Shown here piece by piece: positions 1 to 7,826 of a stretch of DNA of 12,487 nt. This DNA is from an uncultured Clostridia bacterium (GTDB lineage: Bacteria > Bacillota > Clostridia > TANB77 > CAG-508). The stretch covers positions 1 through 12,487 of the forward strand of contig CALXZS010000018.1 in assembly GCA_944393305.1 (NCBI GenBank), written 5' to 3'. The translations under genes were made by a program, and so were the position numbers. Below the pieces are notes generated by a model. The model did no database searches, was not told the DNA's origin, and was given only the letters and a program-made list of their open reading frames with translations. The number at the start of each line of letters is the position of its first letter. Position 1 is the stretch's first letter.

Positions 1-1071
1 AGACAGAATATTCATAACAGGAGTAGCACCAATAACATTAGATAGTTTAACATCAGGATTTAACATAAGTTCAGATAAGACACAAGATGAGAGATTTAAT
101 GAAATGATGGGCTTTACAACAGATGAATTAAAAGAACTTATGAAAAAGCAAGAAATAGCTCAAGAAGAGCAAGAAAAAATATTACCAATAATGAAAGAAA
201 ATTATGATGGATACAAGTTTTCAGTATATGGAAAAGAAAAAATGTATAATTCAAATATGTGTTTATACTTTTTAAATAATTATGTAGAACTAAAAAGAAT
301 ACCAGAAAAGCTAATAGATGTAAATATAGCAAGTGATTATAGTAAATTAGGAAAAATGCTAGATTTGTGCAGAGGAGAAGAAAGAGAAAAAGTAATAGAA
401 AAAACAGTATCAGGAGAAGGAATAATAAGTGAAATAAGGCAAAAATTTAACCCAGCAATAGAATTCACAGAAACAGATTTAGTATCAATGTTATTTTACC
501 TAGGATATTTAACAATAGATGGAGAAGAAGTAGGTTATCCAGTATTAAAGATACCTAATAATGTGATGAAAGAAATATATTCTGATTATTTCTTAAAAAT
601 ACTAAAAGAAGAAACACAAATAGATATAACAGACAGTTATACAGAAATAGCACGAGAATTAGCATTAGAAGGAAAAATAGATAAAGCAATCGAACTACTA
701 GGAAAATATCTAAAAAATTTATCAAATAGAGATTATATAAAATTTGATGAAAAATATGTAAAATTAATATTCTATTGTATAGCAATGAATATAAAAACAT
801 ATAGAGTAAAATCCGAAATGGAAGTACAAAGAAAATATCCAGATATATTACTAATACCACGAGATACTGAAAAGGGATATAAAGGAGTAATGATAGAATT
901 TAAGTATTTAAAAAAAGAAGAAAGTGCAAAACTAAAAGCAGTTCAGGAAGATGCAAAAAACAAATAGAAGAATATATGAATTTTGAAGAAATAAAAGATT
1001 TGAAGAATATAAATAGTTATACAGTAGTAGCAGTAAACGATGAGATATATGTAGAAAAAATTGAAAAGTAG
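1..1071 (+). pseudogene. AAA-ATPase-like / PD-(D/E)XK nuclease family gene, 3' part, frameshifted
   Basis: The reading frame is open from base 2, so the 5' end lies outside the window. The first visible residues (RIFITGVAPITLDSLTSGFN, then DERFNEMMGFT) match the conserved block of the AAA-ATPase-like family (PF09820) that is fused to a C-terminal PD-(D/E)XK domain (PDDEXK_9/DUF1703). The nuclease-like core is visible: Asp in KYPD (codon 842-844) and ExK in IEFK (Glu 896-898, Lys 902-904). The frame stops at TAG 965-967. Restoring one A to the six-A run at 955-960 gives KKQIEEYMNFEEIKDL and onward to TAG 1069-1071, including the Gln-Ile expected after the ExK motif in this fold. The stop is therefore a frameshift and not the natural end. 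These proteins are common in gut anaerobes and their role is not settled. A sequencing or assembly slip in the homopolymer would look the same. Confidence 0.8.
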
Positions 1072-1448
1072 TTAAAATAACAAAAAATGCCACAGATGTT
1101 GAAAAAATAGTAATGCCAAATACAATTGAAGAGATTTTAGATGCAAATAATAATTTATTAAATATTAGTTACGATGGAGTTTTTATGGAGTGTACAAATT
1201 TAAAAGAAATAGTTTGGTCATCTAAATTATGGAAGATAGGTACAGCAGCATTTGCAAATTGTAGTTCACTTGAAACTATAACTATCCCTGAAAGTGTAAC
1301 TTCTATGGGAAGTTATGTTTTTAATGGTTGTACCTCACTAAAAACAATCTACGTACCATTCACAGAAGGCAATGAGCCACCAGGATGGGATATAAACTGG
1401 AAAGAAGGCTGTAACGCCGAAGTAATATATAAAACAGAAACAGAATAA
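1065..1448 (+). pseudogene. C-terminal fragment of a BspA-like leucine-rich-repeat (LRR_5) protein
   Basis: The frame opens after TGA 1062-1064 and already reads as repeat-like sequence (VKITKNATDVEKIVMPNTI) before the first ATG at 1113. Units of about 23 residues follow: FMECTNLKEIVW, AFANCSSLETITIPESVTSMG, VFNGCTSLKTIYVP. This is the LRR_5 pattern of BspA-like surface proteins. The ending, a divergent Trp-containing tail after the last YVP, is typical of the C-terminus of these proteins. No signal peptide, no N-terminal repeats and no convincing Shine-Dalgarno site precede 1113. The fragment therefore looks like the tail of a larger gene joined directly behind the nuclease gene by deletion or recombination. 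If translated from ATG 1113 it would be 111 residues and cytosolic. A genuine short LRR protein is possible but less likely. Confidence 0.6.
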
Positions 1449-1457
1449 GAGAAAAAT

Positions 1458-2207
1458 ATGAAAGAAGAATTAATAAGTATAATAATACCAGTATATAATG
1501 CAGAAAAATATATTCTAGAAACAATAAAAACAATAAAAAATCAAATATATAAAAACTGGGAAGCAATCTTTGTAGACGATTGTTCAGAAGATAAAAGTAT
1601 AGAAATAATAAAAAAGCAATTGTCTACAAATATAAAATTGCTTACTTTAAAAAAGCATTCAGGAACAGCAATTGCAAGAAATGAAGGAATAAAAATCGCA
1701 AATGGTAAATATTTAGCTTTCCTAGATGCAGATGACTTATGGGATAAAGAAAAACTAGAAAAGCAAATTCTTTTTATGAAAGAAAATAATTATGCATTTA
1801 CATATACAGCTTTTAAATATGTAAATGAAAATAATACAAAACAAAGTAGAAAAATAAATGTTCAAAAAAAGCTAGATTATAAAGAAGCACTAAAAAATAC
1901 CAGAATATTATCAATATCTGTAATGATTGATTTAGATAAAATACCAAAAAAAGATTGATATATGGTAAATGTTATGAATGAAGATATAGCAACATGGTGG
2001 AAATTACTGAAAAAAGGAAATATAGCATATGGCTTAAATGAGCCATTAGTGTTTTATAGAAGATATAAAAATTCAAAAACATCATCAAAAATAAAAAATG
2101 CCACATATAGGTGGGAATTATATAGAAAAGTTGAAAAATTATCTTTACTAAAATCCATTTACTATTTTCTTCATTACATTTTTTATGGAATTGTTAAAAG
2201 GATATAA
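1458..2207 (+). pseudogene. Family-2 glycosyltransferase, interrupted by an in-frame TGA
   Basis: The N-terminus is a classical GT-A fold nucleotide-sugar transferase: SIIIPVYNAEKYILETI, then FVDDCSED, ARNEGIKIANGKYLAFLDADD with the metal-binding DxD at the end. The frame stops at TGA 1956-1958 after KIPKKD. The same frame then continues without a gap: YMVNVMNEDIATWWKLLKKGNIAYGLNEPLVFYRRYKNS and on to TAA 2205-2207, which is the expected second half of this family, with the acidic residues of NEDIATWW in the usual catalytic-base position. The full frame is 249 codons plus stop. The 166-residue product before the TGA would lack the catalytic base, so the gene is probably inactive. Start ATG 1458 lies 9 bases after the LRR fragment stop with only a weak AAGAGA site before it. 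The role would have been building cell-surface glycan. Transfer substrate unknown. Confidence 0.8.
2196..2201 (+). promoter_or_regulatory. Ribosome binding site for the second glycosyltransferase
   Basis: AAAGGA lies 7 bases before ATG 2209. It decides in favour of this start over the in-frame ATG at 2185, which lies inside the preceding gene and has no such site. The resulting N-terminus, MNIEVLLSTMNL, is the normal beginning of this transferase type. Confidence 0.6.
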
Positions 2208-2208
2208 A

Positions 2209-2955
2209 ATGAATATAGAAGTATTACTCTCAACAATGAATTTACATAAAGATAAAGAAGTAGATTCATTAATAAAAACGATGAATATAAATACAAAATA
2301 TTTAATAATAAATCAAAATGAAAATAAAACAGAAATAAAAAACAAAAATGTAATAAGCATAAATGAAAAAGGACTTAGTAAAAGCAGAAATTTAGCAATA
2401 AAAAAATCAAAAGCAGATATAGTAATTCTGGCAGATGATGATGTAATTTATGAAAATGATTATGAAGAGACAATAAAAAAAGCATATAAAGAAAATCCAA
2501 AAGCAGATATAATATGTTTTTATGTAGAAAGTAAAAATAAAAAAAGAAAAGTGAAAAGAATAGTTGGTAAAAATGTAGGTAAATTAAAAATTATGAGAAT
2601 ATCTTCTTTTCAGATTACAATGAAAAAAGATAAAATAAAAGAAATAAAATTCGATGAAAACTTTGGATCTGGTGCAAAATATGATAGAGGAGAAGAGGCT
2701 ATATTTTTAAAAGATTGTCTAGAAAAAGGACTAAAAATAATATATATAAATAAAAAAATAGCACAAGTAGAACAAAGCAAAAGTACATGGTTTAAAGGTT
2801 TTACAAAAGAATATTTCCTAGCACAGGGAAAAGTTTTTAAAAGATTGTAACCAAAACATTATAAATTTATATGTTATCAATTTGCAATAAGAAAATATTT
2901 TCTGTATTATAAAAATGTAAAATTAAAAGAAGCTATAAAGCTTATGATAAAATAA
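2209..2955 (+). pseudogene. Second family-2-like glycosyltransferase, C-terminus cut by an in-frame TAA
   Basis: The N-terminal half has a GT-A-like pattern: an opening beta strand (IEVLLSTMN), GLSKSRNLAIKKSKADIVILADDD with the DxD metal site, and later FGSGAKYDRGEEAIFLKDCLEKGLKI, which corresponds to the G-x-G ... GED acceptor and catalytic region of small GT2 enzymes. The frame stops at TAA 2848-2850 after KVFKRL. The same frame continues with PKHYKFICYQFAIRKYFLYY and reaches TAA 2953-2955, just where a hairpin terminator begins. The RL-x-PKxY...QFAIRKY segment looks like the usual C-terminal tail of these enzymes, so the internal TAA is probably a nonsense mutation of a Tyr or Leu codon. 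The 213-residue product keeps the catalytic core and loses 34 residues, so partial activity cannot be excluded. The gene starts one base after the first transferase gene's stop. Confidence 0.7.
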
Positions 2956-2987
2956 AGTAGGATAATTATAAATTATCTTGCTTTTTT
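2954..2987 (+). terminator. Rho-independent terminator closing the glycosyltransferase block
   Basis: The left arm 2954-2967 pairs with 2971-2984 over 14 positions, two of them G-U, around a three-base ATA loop. The inner 7 bp (GATAATT/AATTATC) are perfect. A T run from 2982 to 2987 closes it. The hairpin overlaps the TAA at 2953-2955, which supports that stop as the original gene end. Confidence 0.75.
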
Positions 2988-3027
2988 AATGACTACCAAA
3001 TAATAACTACCCAAAAACATTTTTTTG

Positions 3028-3036
3028 TGGTAAAAT
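3028..3036 (+). promoter_or_regulatory. Possible extended -10 promoter of folD
   Basis: TGG followed by TAAAAT (3031-3036) fits an extended -10 element. No good -35 hexamer is present at 16-18 bases upstream. It lies just after the terminator at 2954-2987 and 36 bases before the folD start, so a promoter is expected here. Confidence 0.4.
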
Positions 3037-3058
3037 CAATTAGAAAAATAAAATATAT

Positions 3059-3064
3059 AAGGAG
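3059..3064 (+). promoter_or_regulatory. Ribosome binding site of folD
   Basis: AAGGAG lies 7 bases before ATG 3072. It selects this start over the in-frame ATG 3027, which would add 15 residues absent from the family and would overlap the likely promoter. Confidence 0.8.
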
Positions 3065-3071
3065 CAAAACT

Positions 3072-3923
3072 ATGGCAGTAATAATAGATGGAAAATCTTT
3101 GGCAAAAGAAATAAGAGAAAACTTAAAAAAAGAAGCAGAAAAATTAAGAGATAAAGGAATAATACCACATTTAGCAGTTATAATGGTAGGAGACAATGAT
3201 GCTTCAAAAGTATATGTAAGAAACAAAAGCAGAGCATGTGAAGAAATAGGAATAGAATTCAAAGAATATTTACTTCCAAGCACAACAAAACAATCAGAAC
3301 TAATAGAATTAATAAAAAAATTAAACGAAGATAAGAAAGTAAATGGCATACTTCTTCAAAGTCCAATACCTAAGCCACTTAATATACAAAAAGCATTTAA
3401 TACAATATCACCAGAAAAAGACGTAGATGGATTCAATCCATATAATGTAGGAAATTTATGTATAGGACAAGATGGATTTATTCCATGTACACCACTTGGA
3501 ATCATGAAAATGTTTGAAAAATACAATATAGATATAGACGGTAAAAAAGTAGCAATAATAGGAAGAAGTAATATAGTAGGAAAACCAATGGCTCAATGTA
3601 TGCTTGCAAAAAATGCAACAGTAACAATATGCCATTCAAGAACTCGTGAATTAAAAAAAGAAGTAAAAGATGCAGATATAATAATTTCAGCATCTGGAAA
3701 AAGAAATATAGTAACTAGTGATATGGTAAAAGACGAAGTAGTTATAATAGATGTTGGAATGAACCGTAATGATGAAGGTAAACTATGCGGAGATGTAGAC
3801 TTTGAAAAAATAAAAGAAAAAGCATCATACATAACACCAGTACCAGGCGGAGTTGGACCAATGACAATCGCAATGCTTATGGAAAATGTAATAAAAGCAA
3901 CAAAAAAACAAAATAATTTTTGA
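3072..3923 (+). CDS. folD: Bifunctional methylenetetrahydrofolate dehydrogenase / methenyltetrahydrofolate cyclohydrolase
   Basis: This cytosolic enzyme interconverts 5,10-methylene-THF, 5,10-methenyl-THF and 10-formyl-THF, using NAD(P). The product has 283 residues, the normal length. Visible signatures are VGDNDASKVYVRNKSRACEEIGI with the catalytic Tyr48 and Lys52, GILLQSPIP with Gln96, PEKDVDGFNPYNVG with Asp119, the Rossmann nucleotide-binding loop IGRSNIVGKP, and the C-terminal TPVPGGVGPMTIAML. These are the full set of FolD catalytic and family motifs, so an active enzyme is expected. Its 10-formyl-THF is the donor used by Fmt, encoded 2.8 kb downstream. Codon choice differs from the following genes: of 33 Ile codons I counted 29 ATA, 2 ATT and 2 ATC. 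Its TGA stop lies at the very edge of the repeat element that separates it from priA. Confidence 0.97.
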   Translation: MAVIIDGKSLAKEIRENLKKEAEKLRDKGIIPHLAVIMVGDNDASKVYVRNKSRACEEIGIEFKEYLLPSTTKQSELIELIKKLNEDKKVNGILLQSPIPKPLNIQKAFNTISPEKDVDGFNPYNVGNLCIGQDGFIPCTPLGIMKMFEKYNIDIDGKKVAIIGRSNIVGKPMAQCMLAKNATVTICHSRTRELKKEVKDADIIISASGKRNIVTSDMVKDEVVIIDVGMNRNDEGKLCGDVDFEKIKEKASYITPVPGGVGPMTIAMLMENVIKATKKQNNF

Positions 3924-4003
3924 TTTGGGACGTACCTAAATTGAAAATTTTTGAAAAAGGACCGTCCCAGAACGAAAATTTTTGAAAAAGGACCGTCCCA
4001 AAT
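3923..4003. repeat. 81-bp element with 10-bp terminal inverted repeats and two 27-bp direct repeats
   Basis: The ends are ATTTGGGACG (3923-3932) and its exact complement CGTCCCAAAT (3994-4003). Inside are two identical 27-bp units at 3943-3969 and 3974-4000, separated by four bases. Each unit runs from GAAAATTTTTG to GGACCGTCCCA. The left end can pair with the CGTCCCA of either unit, so two alternative hairpins exist in RNA or single-stranded DNA. There is no T run, so it is not an ordinary terminator. It fills nearly the whole folD-priA gap. The G/C-rich arms stand out from the local AT-rich sequence. The layout resembles a REP/BIME-like or miniature mobile element, but no transposase is near and the identity is unproven. 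Confidence 0.7.
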
Positions 4004-4017
4004 AAGAAAGGATAAAA

Positions 4018-6237
4018 ATGGTAGCAGAAATAATAATAAGTTCTTCAGTAAAAACATTAAATAGAATATTTGATTATGAAATTCCAGACAACTTAAATAT
4101 AGAAATTGGGAGTAGAGTTTTTGTGCCATTTGGAAATAAAAAAGTACCTGAAGAGGGGATTGTTGTTGGTATTAAAGAAAAATCTGAATATAAAGTTAAA
4201 AAAATACTTAATGTGCAAAATGAAAAAATAGATGTTCAAAATATAGAACTTGCTAAATGGATGGCAAAAAGATATATTTGTAATTTATCAGATTGTTTGA
4301 AATTGATGCTTGCACCAGGAACTACTGCTAAAAATACGGAAACTAGAGTTAAAGAAAAAACTATTAATTTAATTACTTTAGCAAAAGATAGTGAAGAAAT
4401 TGAAGAAGATATTGAGAATGGAAAAATTAAATCTGAAAAGCAAAAAAATGTATTAGAATTTCTAATTAATAATGAAAATGCAACAATGCAAGATATAGAG
4501 ATATTTACAGATTGCTCAAGAAGTATAGTTAATACATTAATAAAAAACGGATATTTAGAGGTGCAAGAACAAAAAGTTGAAAGAAATCCTTTTTTACATA
4601 AAGTTGAAAATAAAACTACTGATTTAAAGCTGACAGAGGAACAGCAAAATGCTTTAGATAGTATAAAAGATGATGGAGAGTATTTACTTTTTGGAGTAAC
4701 AGGCTCAGGTAAAACAGAAATTTATTTGCAATTGATTGAGAAAAAACTTAAAGATAATAAAAGTAGCATAATGTTAGTTCCAGAAATTTCACTTACGCCT
4801 CAAACAGTGGATAGATTTATAGCGAGATTTGGAGAAGATAAAATAGCTGTTCTTCATAGTAAATTATCTATTGGTGAAAGATTTGACCAATGGAATAAAA
4901 TAAAAGAGGGAAGAGCAAAAATTGTTATAGGTGCAAGATCTGCCATATTTGCACCAGTAAAAGATTTAGGATTAATTATAATAGATGAAGAACATGATGA
5001 ATCATATAAGTCAGAAATGTCACCTAGATATGATGCAAAAGAAATTGCTGAATATATTGCAAAAACAAATAAAATACCATTAATACTTGGAAGCGCCACA
5101 CCAGATTTAAAATCATATTATAAAGCGCAAAATGGAGAAATAACTTTACTTACATTAACTAAAAGAGCAAATAATTCAAATTTACCTGTTGTAGAAATAG
5201 TAGATTTAAGAGAAGAACTTGCAAATGGTAATAAATCAATGTTAAGTAGAAAGCTTCAAGAGGAAATACATAAAAATTTGCTGATGAACAAGCAAACTAT
5301 TCTTTTCTTAAATAGAAGAGGTTTTTCAACGTTTATAATGTGCAGAGATTGTGGATATACAGTTAAATGTAAAAGATGTGACATAACAATGACATATCAC
5401 AAAAATGAAAATAAATTAAAATGTCATTATTGCGGGTATGAAGAAAATGTTGTAAAAGAATGTCCAGAGTGTCATAGCAAAAATATAAGATATTTTGGAG
5501 CAGGTACTCAAAAATTAGAAGATGAGGTACATAATATTTTTCCAGATGCCACAACTATTAGAATGGATGTTGATACAGTTTCTAAGAAAAATTCACATGA
5601 AGAAATATTAAATAAATTTAGAAATGAAAATATAAATATACTAATAGGAACTCAAATGGTAGTAAAAGGTCATCACTTTCCAAATGTAACATTGGTTGGA
5701 GTAATAGCAGCTGATAGCAGTTTGAATCTAGGAGATTTTAGAGCAAATGAAAAAACTTTTCAAACCTTAACACAAGTGGCAGGAAGAGCAGGAAGAGGAG
5801 AATATGAAGGAAAAGTAATAGTCCAAACATATAATCCAGACAATTATGCAATCGAATATTCGAAAATGCAAGACTACAATTTATTTTATAATACAGAAAT
5901 AGAATTAAGAAAGCAATTGAAATATCCACCTTTTTGCGATATAATATTAATAGATATGTCTGCAAAAAATATATCAGAATTAAAAAATGTTGCTAAAAAT
6001 TTGCATTCATATTTAAAAAACAGAGTTATAAATGAAAAATTTGGACTTTTACTATATAGCCCAGTACCATCGCCAGTAGAAAAAATAAAAGATAGATACA
6101 GATGGCGAATGATTATAAAATGCAAATATGATGATAGAGTTAATTCTTTACTTATAGATGCTTTTACAGAATTTATCAATATGAAAACTAAAACTGCAAG
6201 GGTAAATATAGAATTAAATCCAAATAACATGATATAA
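4018..6237 (+). CDS. priA: Primosomal protein N' (replication restart helicase)
   Basis: PriA recognises abandoned replication forks, unwinds the lagging arm and helps reload the replicative helicase. The product has 739 residues, the normal size. In order: an N-terminal DNA 3'-end-binding domain (about 1-100), a winged-helix-like segment (about 140-195), the helicase core with Walker A GVTGSGKT (226-233) and DEEH box (323-326), an inserted zinc-binding region with eight cysteines (442, 445, 451, 454, 469, 472, 482, 485), the GTQMVVKGHHFP motif (from 544), QVAGRAGRG (586-594), and the C-terminal domain. All ATPase and metal-binding residues are present. AAGGA lies 5 bases before ATG 4018, just after the repeat element. 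No separate promoter was found, so read-through from folD is likely. The order priA-def-fmt is a known Firmicutes arrangement. Confidence 0.97.
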   Translation: MVAEIIISSSVKTLNRIFDYEIPDNLNIEIGSRVFVPFGNKKVPEEGIVVGIKEKSEYKVKKILNVQNEKIDVQNIELAKWMAKRYICNLSDCLKLMLAPGTTAKNTETRVKEKTINLITLAKDSEEIEEDIENGKIKSEKQKNVLEFLINNENATMQDIEIFTDCSRSIVNTLIKNGYLEVQEQKVERNPFLHKVENKTTDLKLTEEQQNALDSIKDDGEYLLFGVTGSGKTEIYLQLIEKKLKDNKSSIMLVPEISLTPQTVDRFIARFGEDKIAVLHSKLSIGERFDQWNKIKEGRAKIVIGARSAIFAPVKDLGLIIIDEEHDESYKSEMSPRYDAKEIAEYIAKTNKIPLILGSATPDLKSYYKAQNGEITLLTLTKRANNSNLPVVEIVDLREELANGNKSMLSRKLQEEIHKNLLMNKQTILFLNRRGFSTFIMCRDCGYTVKCKRCDITMTYHKNENKLKCHYCGYEENVVKECPECHSKNIRYFGAGTQKLEDEVHNIFPDATTIRMDVDTVSKKNSHEEILNKFRNENINILIGTQMVVKGHHFPNVTLVGVIAADSSLNLGDFRANEKTFQTLTQVAGRAGRGEYEGKVIVQTYNPDNYAIEYSKMQDYNLFYNTEIELRKQLKYPPFCDIILIDMSAKNISELKNVAKNLHSYLKNRVINEKFGLLLYSPVPSPVEKIKDRYRWRMIIKCKYDDRVNSLLIDAFTEFINMKTKTARVNIELNPNNMI

Positions 6238-6261
6238 AAGTAATCTAAGAAGGGAGTAAAA

Positions 6262-6750
6262 ATGGCAATTAGAGAAATTAGAAAAGATGGAGACGAAATT
6301 TTAAGAAAAAAATCTAGAGAAGTTGAAGTAGTTGACGATAGAATAAGAGAACTATTAGAAGATATGCTTGAAACAATGCATGAAGCAAATGGCGTGGGAA
6401 TTTCAGCTGTGCAAGTAGGAATTTTAAAACGACTTGTAGTAATTGATTTATATGATGGAAATAAACCTCTAAAACTAATAAATCCTGTTATAGTAAAGCA
6501 AAAAGGTGAGCAAGAAGTAGAAGAAGGATGTTTAAGTTTTCCTAATCAATTTGCAAAAGTAATTAGACCAAGAGAAGTAACTGTAAAGGCTTTAAATGAA
6601 GAAGGAAAGCCTATTACTGTAAAAGGAAAAGACCTTTTAGCACAAGCTTTAGCACATGAAATAGACCATTTAGATGGAAAATTGTTTGTAGATATAATGG
6701 AACCTGGAACTCTAGAATATATTGAGCCAAATTCAACAAGTGAAAAATAA
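6262..6750 (+). CDS. def: Peptide deformylase
   Basis: This metal-dependent hydrolase removes the formyl group from the N-terminal Met of nascent proteins at the ribosome exit. The product has 162 residues, within the usual range. The three family motifs are complete: GVGISAVQ (44-51), EEGCLSFP with metal ligand Cys90, and HEIDH with ligands His132 and His136 and catalytic Glu133. The numbering coincides with the E. coli enzyme. AAGGGAG lies 5 bases before ATG 6262. The gene follows priA by 24 bases and its TAA is part of the Shine-Dalgarno region of fmt, so the three genes very probably share one transcript. It removes the group that Fmt adds. Ile codons are mainly ATT (9 of 14), unlike folD. 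Confidence 0.97.
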   Translation: MAIREIRKDGDEILRKKSREVEVVDDRIRELLEDMLETMHEANGVGISAVQVGILKRLVVIDLYDGNKPLKLINPVIVKQKGEQEVEEGCLSFPNQFAKVIRPREVTVKALNEEGKPITVKGKDLLAQALAHEIDHLDGKLFVDIMEPGTLEYIEPNSTSEK

Positions 6751-6762
6751 GGAGGCGTTTGA

Positions 6763-7782
6763 ATGAAAATAATTTTTATGGGAACACCGGATTTTGCAAA
6801 AGAATCATTAGAAGCAGTGTATAATAGTGGTAATGAGATTTTAGCTGTTGTAACAAATCCAGATAAACCAAAAGGCAGAGGAATGAAGATGACTATATCA
6901 CCGGTAAAAGAATTTGCTTTAGAAAAAAATTTGAAAATATTACAACCTTCAAAAGTAAGAAAAAACGAAGAATTTATTGAAGGAATAAAGGGAATGCAAC
7001 CAGACTTATTATGTGTAGTAGCATATGGAAAAATTTTACCTAAAGAATTATTAGATATACCGAAATATGGTGCTATAAATGTTCATGGCTCACTTTTGCC
7101 TCAATATAGAGGTGCAGCGCCAATACAATGGGCTGTACTAAATGGAGATAAAAAAACAGGAATAACTACAATGTTTATGGATGAAGGCATGGATACAGGA
7201 GATATGATTTTGAAAGAAGAAACCGAAATAGGAGACAATGAAACAACAGGAGAATTATGGGAAAGGCTTTCAAAAATTGGTTCTAAATTATTAGTTGAAA
7301 CAATAAACAAAATAGATTGCGTAAAAAATAAGGAAAATAAAACATTAGATGAAATAAAAGAAGAAATTGGAGCAGAAAAACAAGGCGAAAATTATTCTTT
7401 AGCACCAATGCTTAGTAAAGAAATGGCAAAAATAGATTGGCAAAAAAAAGGAGTAGAAATAAAAAATTTAGTTAGAGGACTAAATCCAATAATGGGAGCA
7501 TATTGTTTTTTAGAAAATAAAAAAATCAAACTTTGGAAAGTACAGGTTTTGAATTTAGAAGAATTAGAACAAAAATTTTCCGAAATAAAAGACTATATGC
7601 CTAGAATGGAAAAAGTTGAGCCAGGAACAGTTTTATTTGCAGATAAGAAAAAAGGATTATTTGTAAAAACAATAGATGGAGTAATAGAAGTATTAGAAAT
7701 ACAAGGAGAAAATGCAAAAAAAATGGATGTAAAAAGTTTTCTAAATGGAAATGATATTCATGCAGGAGAAATATTTGAATAA
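6763..7782 (+). CDS. fmt: Methionyl-tRNA formyltransferase
   Basis: Fmt transfers a formyl group from 10-formyl-THF to Met-tRNA(fMet) for translation initiation. The product has 339 residues, against about 310-315 for most family members. The N-terminal catalytic domain shows FMGTPDFA, DKPKGRG, and NVHGSLLPQYRGAAPIQWA with Asn106 and His108, then MDEGMDTGDM with Asp144, the catalytic trio at the E. coli positions. SLLP (110-113) belongs to the folate-binding loop. The C-terminal OB-fold-like domain includes WQKKGVEIKNLVRGLNPIMGAY. The extra length comes from lysine- and glutamate-rich segments in the linker (about 187-208) and in the C-terminal domain (about 262-285). AAGGAGG lies 7 bases before the ATG and overlaps the def stop codon, implying coupled translation. 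Downstream, rsmB and related genes often found after fmt are absent here. Confidence 0.96.
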   Translation: MKIIFMGTPDFAKESLEAVYNSGNEILAVVTNPDKPKGRGMKMTISPVKEFALEKNLKILQPSKVRKNEEFIEGIKGMQPDLLCVVAYGKILPKELLDIPKYGAINVHGSLLPQYRGAAPIQWAVLNGDKKTGITTMFMDEGMDTGDMILKEETEIGDNETTGELWERLSKIGSKLLVETINKIDCVKNKENKTLDEIKEEIGAEKQGENYSLAPMLSKEMAKIDWQKKGVEIKNLVRGLNPIMGAYCFLENKKIKLWKVQVLNLEELEQKFSEIKDYMPRMEKVEPGTVLFADKKKGLFVKTIDGVIEVLEIQGENAKKMDVKSFLNGNDIHAGEIFE

Positions 7783-7797
7783 AATAATAAAAAATAC

Positions 7798-7826
7798 TTG
7801 ATATTAAAAATTATTATTTGTATAAT
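7798..7826 (+). promoter_or_regulatory. Sigma-A-type promoter of the DUF975 gene
   Basis: TTGATA (7798-7803) and TATAAT (7821-7826) are separated by exactly 17 bases. This is the best promoter match in the window. Transcription would start near 7833, giving a leader of about 70 bases. Confidence 0.75.

Noticed and set aside
1956..1958. TGA read as Trp (alternative genetic code) in glycosyltransferase 1
   Set aside because: folD ends properly on TGA, Trp is TGG in every gene, and no other gene contains an internal TGA. The neighbouring gene is broken by TAA, which a recoded TGA cannot explain.
3923..4003. The folD-priA element as a short CRISPR array
   Set aside because: Only two repeats with a four-base gap; no spacers of the usual length and no cas genes nearby.
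3593..4129. Minus-strand ORF of 178 residues across the folD-priA junction
   Set aside because: It overlaps two well-identified genes and the repeat element, and its hydrophobic translation is typical of the antisense of AT-rich coding DNA.
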